Counted from the stretch's first letter, positions 47,881-60,006 are shown. The stretch: DNA of 64,000 nucleotides from Reticulitermes speratus (GCA_021186555.1 JAJKFL010000006.1:29571478-29635477); one strand, 5' to 3'. Notes: generated by a model not told the origin, from the letters alone. A program made the numbers and translations.

Positions 47881-48199
47881 ATAAAACGAGAAAATAATTT
47901 TTGAAATGTGTTAACCGGAAAATCTGTTAACCTAACAGATGTAAAACGAGCAGCCAGCGTACTGGAACAGAACCATGCACATTATGCCCCAGAACTGGCC
48001 GCCAAAATCAAAATCGTAACTAGTTAAAACAGCGAACAAACTAGTTACGTCTCAGACCTGAAGGTCCATTAGGCCTAAGAGCGTCACTGAATCAAGGATT
48101 TCAACTACGCACAGAAACTGTGGTTTATTTGACAACGCTGTCAGTACCTCAGACCACGGCTGTGTCGATAGTAGGATGACTCGTCACTGATTAACTGAA

Positions 48200-48371
48200 G
48201 AGGATTTGGAAGGACGCTTTGCTCGAGATAGTCTACCAGAATTTGCCTGGAGCGGTTGTGGGAAACCGGGAAAACCCTGTCACAAAACAGCTGGTGACCC
48301 GGCCCAGATTCGAATCTGGCACCTCCCGAATACAAGTCTACAGCATGACCACTACACCAGCTTGCTCGGTA
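48200..48371 (-). mobile_element. SINE-C, tRNA-derived repeat
   Basis: On the minus strand, AAGCTGGTGTAGTGGTCATG (A-box, plus 48343-48364) and AGATTCGAATCT (B-box, plus 48306-48317) are spaced as in a tRNA. Downstream come GGGTTTTCCCGGTTTCCC and an ATTCTGGTAGACT segment. The body is unrelated to SINE-A or SINE-B. Confidence 0.7.
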
Positions 48372-48379
48372 CGAAGCAA

Positions 48380-49769
48380 CCAACTTGGGACCAGACTTCG
48401 TATGCAATCACAAATAGGCATCCCGTTTTCGCTGTTGGCTTCGTATATTTGAAGGTTTAAACTATATCATACGAGTTTTAAAACCACTCACATCAACAGC
48501 AGATCTGTCACCAAACAAAGCTGCAATTGTAATCAGTTGTCGCCAGACCAAAGTATTGCACACAGTGGCCAAGTTATAAAACCTTGTCAGAGAAACAGCT
48601 GCGTACTTTACAAGATCTATCAGCAGTAACAAAATTACAGCGCCCTCCTTAGCAATAATTTAATGTTGCTTCCACCTTACGTATCTGCAAGCTGGTGTCA
48701 CTGATGAGAAAGCCGAAACGTACTAAGACGGAGAAAAGTCATCAATGGTATAGTGTCCATACTGAGCTAAAACTGGTCAGCAGGCCCTGTCAACCAACAA
48801 GTATGCAGAAGAATGACGGACAAGAAACGGACAGGTGCAGAACTATCCATTAGTTTTAGCTACCACTGAAGAACCTCCCTACCTGTTGACAACAAAGAAA
48901 CTGTAGAACCTAGACATACAATTGCAGCTGTAAACCAGAGCAAAGACACTAGTTTTTGACACCAAGTTCTAAAATGTTTTAATGGAAACCAGGCCCGAAT
49001 TCAGCCACAAAAGCGCGGGCCAAACCTATAATCATACAAACTCAGCATCAACCTAGAGAAACCAGCAGCCGGGATAGATCTGCCTGCACGAGGGCTGGTA
49101 TTGATCCTCCCGGCCGCCCCACTTCTCAGGAACTGGACCGAACTGAAGCGCTTTTTCTGGCGCAGCAGTGATATTGAGGTAGCAGTTTGTTGCACTGTTA
49201 TCGCAAGCACCGTACACGTAGTTGCTAAAGCTGAAAGTGACCCTCTGGACTTTTCAATTGCTCACACTGACGAAGTGAGAAAGGATGACTGCTTCGTAGT
49301 TTATTAAGCGATGAAATATAAGTTTAGACTGCACAGTGACAAATGAAAAGCAAGGCTACTCGACAACAGGCCGGAAACAGAATACAGGAAGCTAAAACCG
49401 CTTACACTAAACTACACATAATCCGTTTTGTTGCCTACAACTATATACCGACTTCCCCCCTGAAAAATGTCCCCAGAAATCATCCTGCGTCTTAAGGACG
49501 ATGAATTGTTACATAAGTAGCCTACTAAATCCGTAACAATACATTGCTACTTATAGTGCTTCTTATCAATTCCAGCGGTCCTAATCTAGTTTGCTTAACG
49601 ATGTTCAGTGCCGAATAAATTTACCGAATTTCATCAGAATCAAGTGAAAAACGCGACAGCACAACAGATTTATCACTATCGATTGTAGGAAAGGGTATGA
49701 CGCAATGTCATGCTCAACATAATACGTATGTTATATTTTGTATTTACCTTATGCTATATTTCTTGTTAG
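48380..49769. other. Unassigned DNA with a hammerhead-like scrap at 48690-48716
   Basis: CACTGATGAGAAAGCCGAAAC carries CTGATGA and GAAAC, but the space between them is too short for a real stem II. No gene is seen. The frames at 49001-49307 show no domain. Confidence 0.4.
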
Positions 49770-49815
49770 TTATCTCATGATGGCGGCCCACCGAAACATG
49801 TTGTATCTTTAATCA
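49770..49815 (+). mobile_element. Decayed hammerhead motif
   Basis: CTCATGA, then TGG...CCACC (a GG/CC-only stem II), GAAAC, a 5-nt ATGTT loop and GTA. The layout matches the intact motifs, but the catalytic G of CTGA is C and stem II has decayed. Confidence 0.45.
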
Positions 49816-50044
49816 GTAGATATGTTTTTTAATAGTGTACTTTGTCGGTTGTATTGTAGTATTGTAATACAACTGTGACTGTTACCACAGTTTAGTTTTG
49901 ACCAGACGCTAAAGTGTAAAACAGCTATTAACGAAACTCGCAATCGAAGCCTGCGGATACTGGCAGTACAATATAAAGTTTCTTATTCTCTGCTTTTATA
50001 TTCCTGAAGCACCGGGACGGCCACGGAATATTTTCAACAATTTT

Positions 50045-50405
50045 GTTACTTCCCGACGTTTTTAACTTGTCTTTGAAGTGGTGAAGGCGGTTTTATTCGA
50101 CGTTCCGGGAGATGATGTATGCTTGTATGTAATTCACTAACTCCATAGAACAGAGAATTTCTTAAGAAGCTAATAATCGAGTCTTCTTGGAAACCTTCGA
50201 AACGTCGCGAGCCACTAACCCAGAGACGCAGCGGCACATCCCGGAAGTCCTGAATCTTGTAGTCAGTCAAAAAATAATTCGTCGTTTACGGGATCCCAAG
50301 ATTCATTCAGCCTATCGTGTTCACACATCCCCCAAAGAACTGTTTTAATATTGCACTCCAGTCTACGCACAGGTCACTCAAAATCTCTCTTCCTTTCGGG
50401 TTTCT
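50045..50405 (+). mobile_element. Family E repeat interrupted by a hammerhead-family module
   Basis: The family E 5' block (50139-50180, ACTCCATAGAACAGAG and AAGCTAATAATCG) stops. A module follows with CCTTCGAAACGTCGCGAG and CGGCACATCCCGGAAGTCC (about 50181-50258). Family E then resumes with TAGTCAGTCAAAAAA and GGATCCCAAGATTCATTC (50259-50405). An inverted partial copy of the module lies just upstream (50045-50115, CCCGACGTTTTTAAC). This looks like a nested insertion. Confidence 0.6.
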
Positions 50406-50579
50406 GACTAAAACTGTGTATTTATTACCTCGCTGGACACATGCAGCTTCAAGTTAAGAATTCTTCCACATCTTTTAGTGTGAACCTGCTGGCAAAACTT
50501 TTGTCGGAATTTGACCACTTGTAATGCTGATAGACAGATAAGAAGGGGGTAGCAGACCGAACTCATTGGTAAGGCGACT

Positions 50580-50580
<1 letters not shown>

Positions 50581-50618
<38 letters not shown>
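50581..50618. repeat. (TAA)n microsatellite
   Basis: An uninterrupted trinucleotide array; the flanking minus-strand frame encodes poly-Ile or poly-Tyr as an artefact. Confidence 0.95.
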
Positions 50619-50619
<1 letters not shown>

Positions 50620-50694
50620 CAGTAACAACACTGACCAATTTGAACAGCAGCAGGCATAAGTTCTGAACGGACAATAGCTAGAAGAATCCAAGAG

Positions 50695-50865
50695 ACGTTG
50701 TCTTCCGGAATGTGACGACGTGTAGCCTGGTATATGTGTGCCGATGTTTCGGAAAACATGCTGCCACCTCCATGCTTACGTAGCCCGTAGACGAAAGCAG
50801 CAATTCCTCCGAAACGTCAGTATGTATCCACTAGACTACACATGCTCACAATCCAGAAGGGAATG
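50695..50865. mobile_element. Decayed foldback of the hammerhead-module family
   Basis: GACGTGTAGCCTGGTATATG and GCCGATGTTTCGG on the left are mirrored on the right by CCGAAACGTCAGTATG and CCACTAGACTACACATG. The GTTTCGG/CCGAAAC cores face each other. The CTGANGA element is not recognisable. Confidence 0.6.
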
Positions 50866-51899
50866 GTCTTCCGTCACGGCCATGGGGGCCTCAAACCACA
50901 ATCAAAGAGAACTAATAAGCTCAAGCCATATAAAACCTAAGCCTCGACCGCTACACGTGGCAGATAAGGGTGGCTTGGCCTGACTCAGTCAGTACCGATA
51001 TTAATAGAAGTCAAGGACTTGCGCGTCATTCAGCTAATCTACAGCCGTGACGATCATTGTCCTTTACATTACTCAGAACCAGGCTGTCCTCAGTCACTCC
51101 ATTCTCCTAGCAAAGGAAGTCGAGGATTACTTACGACCTTCGCCGATAAACTTATCTCTAGGTAGCACCGTTTCAAAGAATTTTGTACTATAAAACAAAC
51201 AGGACCTCATACCGTTATTACCCTCTTTAGTCACTGAGCAACATTTACTAACCCACATTAAAAATACTTCTGGTTTCAGTTCTCCTACAGAAATCACACC
51301 TGTGACTCCCTTTAAACCACAAACGTAACTTACATGCACCACCTGCTTTCGCATTAAAACTCTCAGCGCTCTGCCCACAGACTGTATTGATTGGTTTCTC
51401 ATAATTTAATGAATAAACAACGCTTCTTTCCCTACGCAGCCTTAACCGGTTGGTCATTCCAGTGAAGATATAGTATGTTTACTACTGGCCCACTTTCCTC
51501 TAAAAAGGTAAAAATCGGCTTCAAATCTCGTACCAGTGACCGATGTTCAAAACCCTGGTGTGACAATTACGCCACTGGAAAACACCCTAATGTCATACTG
51601 ATTAATTCAATGCAACAGTAATTACAAAATAGCGGGCGCGTGAACTCGAGTGGTGGGAGAGACACGAGTAACTCCCTGCAGGGTCCTGAAATGATGCGTG
51701 GCAACAGGCCTTGAAGAAATACCAAACGCTTGTCAAGGTAATATTTTTGTAACGTGTAAAACGACACGGAGGCCGCGTGGATATTTCATTTCCCTTTTGG
51801 TTTTATGGCAATAACTAATGAACCACTGGGGCTAGGCAGGTGAAATTCGGTACGCAGATCACGCATATAGGCCTAAACGGTGTTAATGAACAAGGGGAT
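50866..51899. other. Unassigned DNA with a tRNA-like relic at 51510-51580
   Basis: The minus strand reads AGTGGCGTAATTGTCACAC followed by GAGATTTGAAGCC, a decayed A/B-box pair. No other element or gene was recognised. Confidence 0.35.
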
Positions 51900-52106
51900 T
51901 TTTTCTCTCCTTCAAAACATCCAGACCGGCTCCTGGGGCCCACCCATCCTCTTATTCAGTGGTTAATGGGTTATTATCGGGGATACAGCGGCCGACGCGC
52001 GAAGCTGACCACTCACCTCAATCAGTGCCGAGCTTAAGAATGAGTGGAGCTACACCTTTACTCCCTATATGCCTTTATGGCCTGGACAGGGCAAACTTTA
52101 CCCCTT
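51900..52106 (+). mobile_element. SINE-A copy, head missing
   Basis: TCCAGACCGGCTCCTGGGGC, ACAGCGGCCGACGCGCGAAG, TGACCACTCACCTC, GAATGAGTGGAGCTACACC and GCCTTTATGGCCTGGACAGG, ending ACTTTACCCC. The tail is well preserved. Confidence 0.88.
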
Positions 52107-52210
52107 TTATTACAAACATGGCGACGATGAGAAATTTTGAGGCAATGTCCCACAAACGTAACGTATTCTGCCTCTCTAATTAAGTAACAAGATCCCGAAA
52201 ATATAATACA

Positions 52211-52235
52211 TTAATAATAATAATAATAATAATAG
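52211..52235. repeat. (AAT)n microsatellite
   Basis: Short uninterrupted AAT array. Confidence 0.9.
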
Positions 52236-52547
52236 GTAAACTTTACACATATATACGTATATTCCGTGCATTACCCATATATTTTTTATATATAATTCCA
52301 ACTAATTGCACAAACGTAAACTACAAAATAGAACAACATATATTTTGTCATAAAAGTCAAATTTGTTGGAATTATATAATAAATAGGCAAACTAAGAGAT
52401 ATGCACGATTATAAATATACGCCATAGGAATAAGGGCTATGAATTCTGTATGAAACTCTTGTTTTTTAAGGACGAAAGTACACTAACAGAACCAGAATCT
52501 TTGACTTTTGTGATTGCACCCCAGAACTTAAAGCATGAAGTACGCCA
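52236..52547. other. AT-rich DNA with a short inverted repeat
   Basis: TATAATTCCAAC (near 52289) and GTTGGAATTATA (near 52363) face each other about 65 bp apart. They may be the remains of a small foldback or MITE. No gene is seen. Confidence 0.4.
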
Positions 52548-52645
52548 TTCTTGAGAAAACGTAGTTGCTCAGCTGGTCAAGAAATTTTGAACTCGCTGCA
52601 TGACCGCGTTCACAAATATCATTAAGCCTGACCAGAAGCCACTTT
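52548..52645 (+). repeat. Dispersed repeat family E fragment
   Basis: TTCTTGAGAAAACGTAGTTG, CAGCTGGTCAAGAAATTT and GACCGCGTTCACAA match the family. The central GCATTTTATGG portion is scrambled. A CA-rich patch follows at 52655-52685. Confidence 0.65.
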
Positions 52646-53142
52646 AATCCAGTTAACACACACACATACACACAAACACACACAACTTCTTTAATGTCAG
52701 TCTTTTAATCACCATCCCCTCCTTGCTAGCTTGTGAGACTTTTAACAAGTGAATATTATTTGGAAAGATTCTGGCAAAGAAAATCACCGTTCGCCATCCA
52801 GCTCCAAAATGCGCCGAAAATGGCGAAGACTGCATTTACGCGCTGCAACTACTCACGCATCAGTTACGGCACACCTCTAATGCATACATTATACTCAGGC
52901 TAAGAATGAAGTCCCACGGATCCAGCCCCTCCATACTCCCTCAAGCTGATGCGTTTTCGCCTGAGAGTGCTTGCTTCCCTACATTCTTCCCCAGTCTTCC
53001 ATACGTTCAGTTTACAGGAATGTTGGGGATAAACATATTAAACAAGTCCTTTGGGCTGGTTGATAGAAACCAGATGGGGTTTGCGTGGAACACAACAGAA
53101 AACAGATATTGGGAAGCCTGGAGCGCTGTCATTCCCCAACAT

Positions 53143-53400
53143 CACACTTGAGGTCTTCGTTCGTCTGGGATGTTACGCAGCGTTGATTGGTAGTTTGGGA
53201 CGTTTCGGGACAGCCTATCGGTTCCATCTTCAAGAGTCCAGCTGTCCGAGAAGAATCTTCTTGGACTGCTTGACCCTAGAAAATGAGACCGATAGGCTGT
53301 TCCGAAACGTCGGTAACTAACCATCAATCAACGCTGCGTAACATCCAAAAGAGCAAAGACCTCATTTACACCGCGGTGTAAGCCTGAAATCACGCACCTA
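53143..53400. mobile_element. Decayed hammerhead foldback element
   Basis: GATGTTACGCAGCGTTGATTG on the left is mirrored by CAATCAACGCTGCGTAACATC on the right. The minus-strand core near 53190-53232 keeps GAAGA and a stem II (GGAAC/GTCCC, imperfect) with GAAACGTC, but C of CTGA is T. The plus-strand core (53275-53325) keeps GAAACGTCGGTA but lost CTGAAGA. It is a relative of 16336-16532. The middle has its own small GTCCAG/CTTGGAC hairpin. Confidence 0.7.
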
Positions 53401-55624
53401 TGATACTTCTTTTCGTGGCCTCAACGAGACAAATGACTGAATGATCGTAAAAGTGTAGCGGTGTACTCTTCAGCTGGTGGCGACAAGATGCTTGGGCATA
53501 AGTGATTATGGCCGACATTTCGTATTTTGTACGAGGTCTCGGAAGAAACCGGAAAACCAAGTGTCAGGGGAGATGTCTGAATGTACACTGACATTTCTCT
53601 CTCGCACGTAATATGTAAACCCCATTCCCACTGCTCACAGGTCCCTTCCTCAGATCAGTTACTCCTCCGAACACTGACTGACCCCTAGTTCGAACTGCTG
53701 ACATCAGACAGGCCTACAACCGAAAAACGACACAAACGATACACATTTCTCCATTAGAAATTATCCGCTCCGGACAGGGTATAATGATAGATTCCTGTCA
53801 AAATAATAATGCTACTCTGCGTTTCATGAAACGAGGGGATTTTGTAAACCAATCACCACCTTCAATAAAAAAAAATTTTGTCCCATGAGTATAAACATCG
53901 CAGAATAATTTTTAAAAAGTACGCCTACTACGAAGGAAGGTACGGGACACCCATACAATTCGTTAGTAGTCTTCCGGAAGCCTGTTCACTCAGAACCCTA
54001 AAACGAAACATGACGTACACGAAATAACAGAAATCTGCACTGGTAACGGCTAAAACCCACGCACCTGCGGTACAAGACGCAGAATAATGACGCAGTTTGT
54101 AATCCTGAATTACGAAAATCAAAACTGGTCGTCTAACATAATTAGCCACATGACTGAAGTATTTATTTTGGATATATGATCACTGTTTCACTTAAATGTA
54201 TACATAAAGGTCTAACAGAATTAAATAGCTTAGATTTAATATACACTTTTAATACAACACTCACTTGTCAGTATTAGAAAAATCCAAGTCCCCATTAGCC
54301 TTCAATGCTTGAAAGAACAATTGCAGCAGTTTATACAGACAGGCACGTAGAAGCTACTGAACGTGACAAAAGCAAAACTGTCTCTTTGAACTCTCAAAAA
54401 CTCTAAGTCCAGTTGTTGTGTATGATAAGATTATCAAAAGTTCTACACATTGTAATCAGTGCGATTGAGTCTCACAATGCAGTACACGTGCTTTGCTGTG
54501 TTCACCTGTAATCATGACCACACACATCAAGTTATTTACTCCATGGTAAAGAATCCTCCTTCAATATAAATAAATAAATAAATAAATGCTACATAATAGA
54601 AAGCAACCCGAAGATTAATCATCCCCTAGTCTGCGCCAGGAAAACCTGACACGCATTCACCAGCTACCACTGTTATGACCCATGCTAATGCTACCCCTCC
54701 ACTGACATTTAGGTCTGATTATAGTTATCATGCGATTTTCAACCCACATTTTGTAAGCATTTACTACCTGTTCGTCCCATCTGACAATCCTTAAATCTAA
54801 CAGTATAAAACTCAGTCATACGTACAACAGTCTCTACTCTCCTGCTATTTCGTCCTTCTGACTAGACCTAAATATTTTCCTCAGACAAATTTCACGGTAG
54901 TGAGGCTTACAACACAATAACATATTACGGCCATTTTCTTAATAATTACTGTTTTTGAGACTAGGAAGTAATAAGAAAGAATAAGAACCAATGCAGATAT
55001 CAAATTCCTTAATCTATTTTGCACTTAATCTCATTCGCTTTGTTTCTGTAAGTTCGTGAACTTGAATTCTGCAACAGATTCTGGTATTCTATTATGATTT
55101 TGTACCGTAATCTGGTCAGGAGACATTATCGGCGGTTATCGAGATGGATTCCGTCGTAATGAGTCGTTCTGCGTTCGAAGAAATTTACAGAAGATACGGA
55201 AACACGACAGTTCAGTGGATCAGTTATTTATAGATCTAAAAACCCGTGGTTCAGGTAAGACGGTGTAACATTCTAGTTTACTTAGAAATACCCAAGAAAC
55301 TATCAGGCAAATTCATATGTTCACGGATGAGGTGCCGAGTAGAATAGGTACATATTAACGTTTGCGCGATCCTTTTCCAGTTCAGAAAGCCAAAACAAGG
55401 AGTACTTTGACACAGGATTTTTTAATTTGGTTCTGGAATATGCAATAGATAAGGCTCAGCAAAGACGTAAACACAGGTAAGACTAAATGCACGAACATGA
55501 CACAAAACAGTCATTAGTAACATAACTACAGTGCATGTAGTGCATCTCTTCTGAGAATGTTTATCTACGCCTGGCAATAACAAGAGAAATGAGGCTCAGA
55601 TTCAAGTATTCAGGAATATATAAT
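53401..55624. other. Unassigned non-coding DNA
   Basis: An AATA microsatellite lies at about 54566-54588. No gene or recognised element otherwise. Confidence 0.4.
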
Positions 55625-55785
55625 CCAAGAACTGTTTTCTTCTTGGATTGCTTGACCCTGAACATGAAGGCACCATGCTCCTTCGAAACGTCGGTGACCG
55701 TTTACCAGTCGGCACAACGTAACATCCCAAAAGACTTCAACTGTCAGCAACACCGCGGTGAAAACCTCAGATCTCTCAGAAATGA
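55625..55785 (+). mobile_element. Hammerhead-module fragment, decayed
   Basis: TTCTTGGATTGCTTGACCC, CTGAACA (G8 changed to C), GAAGG/CCTTC stem II, GAAAC, GTCG, then GTG, which breaks the NUH cleavage triplet. AACATCCCAAAAGACTTC and CACCGCGGTG mark the arm shared with 53143. No opposite arm is present. Confidence 0.6.
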
Positions 55786-56139
55786 CGTTCATAATAAAAT
55801 AAGGGGAAGAATGTATTCTACAAATGCTTGCCACTATATTCTGTTTGAAAAATGTTACCATCCCAGTAATTTTCATGCTGTGGATCAAAACGTACAAAGT
55901 GCCAGCTAATTTTAAGGAAGTGAAATACTTTGAGGGAAAAACATAAATTGCACATATTTGAAAACAAACTGCTCACCCAGCTTACACAAAGGTCCCTCTC
56001 AGCCCTAGAAGCATGAGAAATGTAAATAAGATGTGGAATAAAAATGACACAAGTGTGCGCGTTCGCGGTGCTTTTACGGGCCCCGAGGGATGGAATGTGT
56101 AAAATGGGAAGTGATAAACCCTACTTAGGAGGGCACAGG

Positions 56140-56240
56140 GTACAACACTTCGGATGGCGGCAGCATATCCCTCCGAAACGTCGGTATCTACCCACTAGAC
56201 CACCTGGTGCCAGAACCCTGGAAGACTACAATCTGAATAA
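56140..56240 (+). mobile_element. Hammerhead-module fragment, decayed
   Basis: GGATGGCGGCAGCATATCCC, then CTCCGAAACGTCGGTATC, CTACCCACTAGACCACC and AACCCTGGAAGACTACAAT. The 3' half GAAAC-GTCG-GTA is intact but CTGANGA is not recognisable (CTTCGGA). Confidence 0.55.
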
Positions 56241-56304
56241 CCCCTGCTGCGAAAATCAGAAATCTGATAGATAAGTATTTATCCTTTCGGCAAGCTTCCG
56301 GGGG

Positions 56305-56327
56305 AAAAAAAAAAAAAAAAAAAAAAA
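56305..56327. repeat. Poly-A run, 23 nt
   Basis: A homopolymer followed by GCA triplets. Without a recognisable retroelement upstream I do not call it a retroposon tail. Confidence 0.85.
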
Positions 56328-56398
56328 GCAGCAGCAGAGTTTTAGGAATTAGTGGTGTTTAATTTGGTGTCAATACATTTTATCACGCAGGATCCTCT

Positions 56399-57068
56399 TC
56401 CACGAGCGTGTTTGTGGCGCTACAAATAGTAGCGCGACATAGCGCACCACAGGTTACAATGGGGGGTCAGCAGCGCTTCAGAAATTGAAGCGCTACAAAC
56501 ACTCCCCGTCGCTTATCCCAGTCACAATAACCGCCACAACAACAGGACACAGCAAGCGATACATCAGTCGCGCCACTTCTTCTAACAGTCAACATATGAG
56601 GTGTCTGCCGTTCACTCGAAAAGTGCTTATTTCTACATAATGAACCATAACTTTGACACTGAACTGTTTATTACCGAAGCCCGTCCAGCTATAAGGGACT
56701 CCAGGTCTTCATCGTACAGTGATAAGGTGAATAAAGACAGGGTCATAAGTATAATGCAAAATGTGTCAAGTTTCCTCCTTGAATTCAGCAACGGACCTAC
56801 CCAGATCATATGCTTCCTTTTTTTTTTTTAAGAATTCTTGCACAATAACACAGGAAGGACAATGTCCTCTTCAAGCTCCACTTCGAATCTGGAGTTGAGT
56901 GAGGAATCGAGGGTTCGCCACTCAGATGCGCAGAGGCGCCACAAACACTCTCGTGGAACGTGGATCGCTTCATACACACCGCTCTATGCCGCGCCACAAA
57001 CACGCTCGTGGAAAATGGTTTGCTTCATACATACCACTTTTTGCCGCGCCACAAACACGCTCGTGGAA
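56399..57068. repeat. Triple 55-bp tandem repeat with a distant inverted copy
   Basis: Units begin at 56936, 56991 and 57046 with GCGCCACAAACACGCTCGTG (the first is slightly diverged). At 56399-56420 the same 22-nt block is inverted (TCCACGAGCGTGTTTGTGG). The whole could be a 670-bp element with inverted termini, or a satellite remnant. Interior frames give no known protein. Confidence 0.7.
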
Positions 57069-58159
57069 AACGGCCCGTATAGTTCGAGTTGTGTACAGCC
57101 GATTTTAATGGTAAGTGGTCTGTGCCTGAAACAATCACAATCTAACGAACACATCTCAAACAAAGCAGTATTAACTAATAATAAGACATGTAAACCTAAA
57201 TATGATTCTAATAAATCCATTTACTTCTTCTTGAATTACATATTTTTAGATTATTTGATAATGTTATACCTTGTGAAGGATTAAAATCAAAGAAATTCGA
57301 ATGTGCAACGCAGAATGACACTGGCGCTGCGTATGTCAAGGCAGGCCACCGCTCGAAGCGGGAATTTTCTGTTTGAAGCCATTATTCTGGTACTTGACTG
57401 GCACACAGAAAAAAACCAAGAACAATATCTTTCGACCGACATTAGAACTGAGTATTTTCGGAAGACAAATAAGATGCGTCAACGTAACGCCAGCCTGCTC
57501 AAACATAACGCGTGCCACAGGATTATTTTATGCAATGTCACGAAAAATTACTTGCAGATGCCTACAAAGATTCAACGGCCAGCTTTTTCGAGACCTGCCC
57601 ATCAAAACTAGAGGGGGTAAAGAATCAGAATTTATTGTTGACCTGTGACACTCAGTCACCTGTCTGTTCGTGACAAAATGCCACTTTCAGGCTTGATAAT
57701 ATCAAAGCTAGATGTCACTTAACAAGACCTCCAACCTCCAACCATCAGTCATATGGAAATAGATGCATGTGAGCTCTGAGCTCACGGCAGCTCAGCGCCA
57801 GAATGCAGTGCATCGTTAAACAACGAGTGAAAGTGAGCAGCTGTGTGCCACTTTCTACGCTACAAAAAACGCGGTCACTACAGGGCATTTCAAAACGCGT
57901 GTCACAGAAATGGTATCATATCGGATGACTCCACCGTAAGTCGAACCCAGAGTTTTGCACGATCAATAGTGTCCACTTCAAGATGAGGGTCTCGCGGTTT
58001 TACTCATTCTCTACAATCGAATGACGAGCGCGTTAAATGGGATGCGATAGGATGTTGACTGGCACGTACCTGACAGACAACAAACGCTCGAACGTTGTCT
58101 TCCAACTAATTTTAGTTACTTGGCAATATATGACATTAAAATTAGCTGCAAACCGTAAA
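57069..58159. other. Unassigned non-coding DNA
   Basis: No gene or recognised element. Confidence 0.4.
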
Positions 58160-58430
58160 GTCGTCCCTGTGTATGTTACAAAGGCATACGAGTGAGTGGA
58201 CGTACAGCTCCACGCCTTCGTAGCCGCAAAACTAGACAGGAATGGTCAGCTTCACGCGCCGGCTGCTTTATGCCCGGGGAAAAAAGTCCTCGATACCAAT
58301 TGAACAGGAGGCTGGATGGATCCCGGAGCTAGTCTGGACGTTTCGGAGATGGGAAAAGCCTCTTGCCTCAGCGGGACCAAACCACTATTCCTCGGTCGTC
58401 CATCCCACAGCTTAATCAAAATAATTCACT
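58160..58430 (-). mobile_element. SINE-A copy, diverged
   Basis: The plus strand has GTCCCTGTGTATGTTAC, GAGTGGACGTACAGCTCCAC, AATGGTCAGCTTCACGCGCC, GGAGGCTGGATGGATCCCGG, GTCTGGACGTTTCGGAGA and ATTCCTCGGTCGTCCATCCC. The head at the right end is decayed. Confidence 0.82.
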
Positions 58431-60006
58431 TTATCCGTTAAAAAGACTGGAATGCAAATGATTCATAAAAGCTTATTTTCGACAATCACTAACTTACATC
58501 ATGTATCAGGCGTCACTGTTCATAAATACCCCCCCAGCAAGGAGGTATTTGATTCTCACTGCGAAATACGAAAACACTGCTATTCACGTTTCTACCAGTT
58601 AGAATATGGGCAAACAGACTCTTCGTTATGTGACCAGTTAGCTGCTCTACTATTTTCAGATGCAGGAAAATAACATTGTTAGAAACGTAACGTTACCTAA
58701 TGTATTACCACTACGGAACTGTTGCGCCTGCGACAGCAGTAATAAAGGAGTATATGGGGGATCAGATGGAGAAGAATTACCAGTTTCAAGCCCCAGTCAC
58801 TTTACTGAGTGAAATAAGGACCTAACACACATCTGATAGTGGCAGAGTGAGCAACTGAACACAGTAATTAGAAAACCTCGGAATACTCATTACAGAAATG
58901 GAGCCGCAGAAAGGCACCTTACTGATAACACGGCAAACGTGAAGTTGATTTCTATAGTAGCACGCCATTTTAAATTGTCTAGTGGGCGGTGAAATTCTCC
59001 AGACTTGCAAACCGTAAAATGCCCACTCGATTAGACTGATGCTCTGAGGTCTGTGAAACCAATAACAAATGTCAGGGTCGAAATGGATCCTCTGCTGGTA
59101 AAAATTTAGTAAAGCTCAAGACTCCCCTTGTTAAAACATTTTCCCAGTTACTGCCAGTTACTGCCAGTTACTGTTTACAGCAAGAATGCGTCATCAAATG
59201 TATCAAAATGAAGAGAACCTGGTGTGTCTACCAGCTTACCCATTTGTTCTGCGGATAAAAATATAACAAGACTTTAAAAGTGCACAGTGTGCAAGTAACT
59301 GGTGCGTTCACTCTGAAATGATCCGTCGATGTAAACTTGTCCAATGAACTGATTATACGATACGTTTTCCTTACAATAAACCAATTCTAAATTCACGTGC
59401 AAGTACTAGCTGTTAGTTAATACTCATTCAAATTGGCGGTATATCAAAACTATGTCTTGAATGAATGAAAAATCAAGATTAAAGATTAACTGCTGAAAAT
59501 TAAATATCAGTGTAACTTGTTTAACGGATGCTTCAAAATTCCATCCTAATGGAGAACTGCATTAAAGCATACAACAAATCTGATTTCAACACAGTGCAAA
59601 CAGAATAAAGATTTTGGTTTCAACACCTTGTAAACACAAAAAAGATTTTCTACTGTTTATCTTGTGGCATGATAGGTAAGTTCATGTAAGTCCACTACTG
59701 AATTTCAATATCCTATAATTTCAGAAATATATGCCAAACATAATTTTTAATTATCTCGAAATCACAGGACACAAATAAAAAAATTATGAAACATAAATAA
59801 CATTGAACCAAAATGTCGAAAATTAAATATCTTATATGACTTGTTATACGCTTCAAAGTCGTATTCTATTGCAGTACTGCACTACAAGACAAAGAAATCT
59901 AATTTAATGTATTATAAACACAATGAAGAATGCCTGTTGTTTTCCCTGTGGATTGACAAGTAATTTAGACTAATACCATTCGTTATTATTTAAATATCTT
60001 GTAAGT
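58431..60006. other. Unassigned AT-rich DNA
   Basis: A three-unit 10-bp repeat CCAGTTACTG lies at 59144-59173. No gene or recognised element otherwise. Confidence 0.45.

Noticed and set aside
48306-48371. Functional tRNA gene on the minus strand
   Set aside because: The acceptor stem does not pair and a repeat body follows the B-box directly. Called SINE-C.
48690-48716. CTGATGAGAAAGCCGAAAC as a hammerhead ribozyme
   Set aside because: CTGATGA and GAAAC are present, but only seven bases separate them, too few for stem II, and no paired flanking arms were found.
50408-50759. Open frames encoding poly-Ile or poly-Tyr
   Set aside because: These are readings through the TAA microsatellite at 50581-50618.
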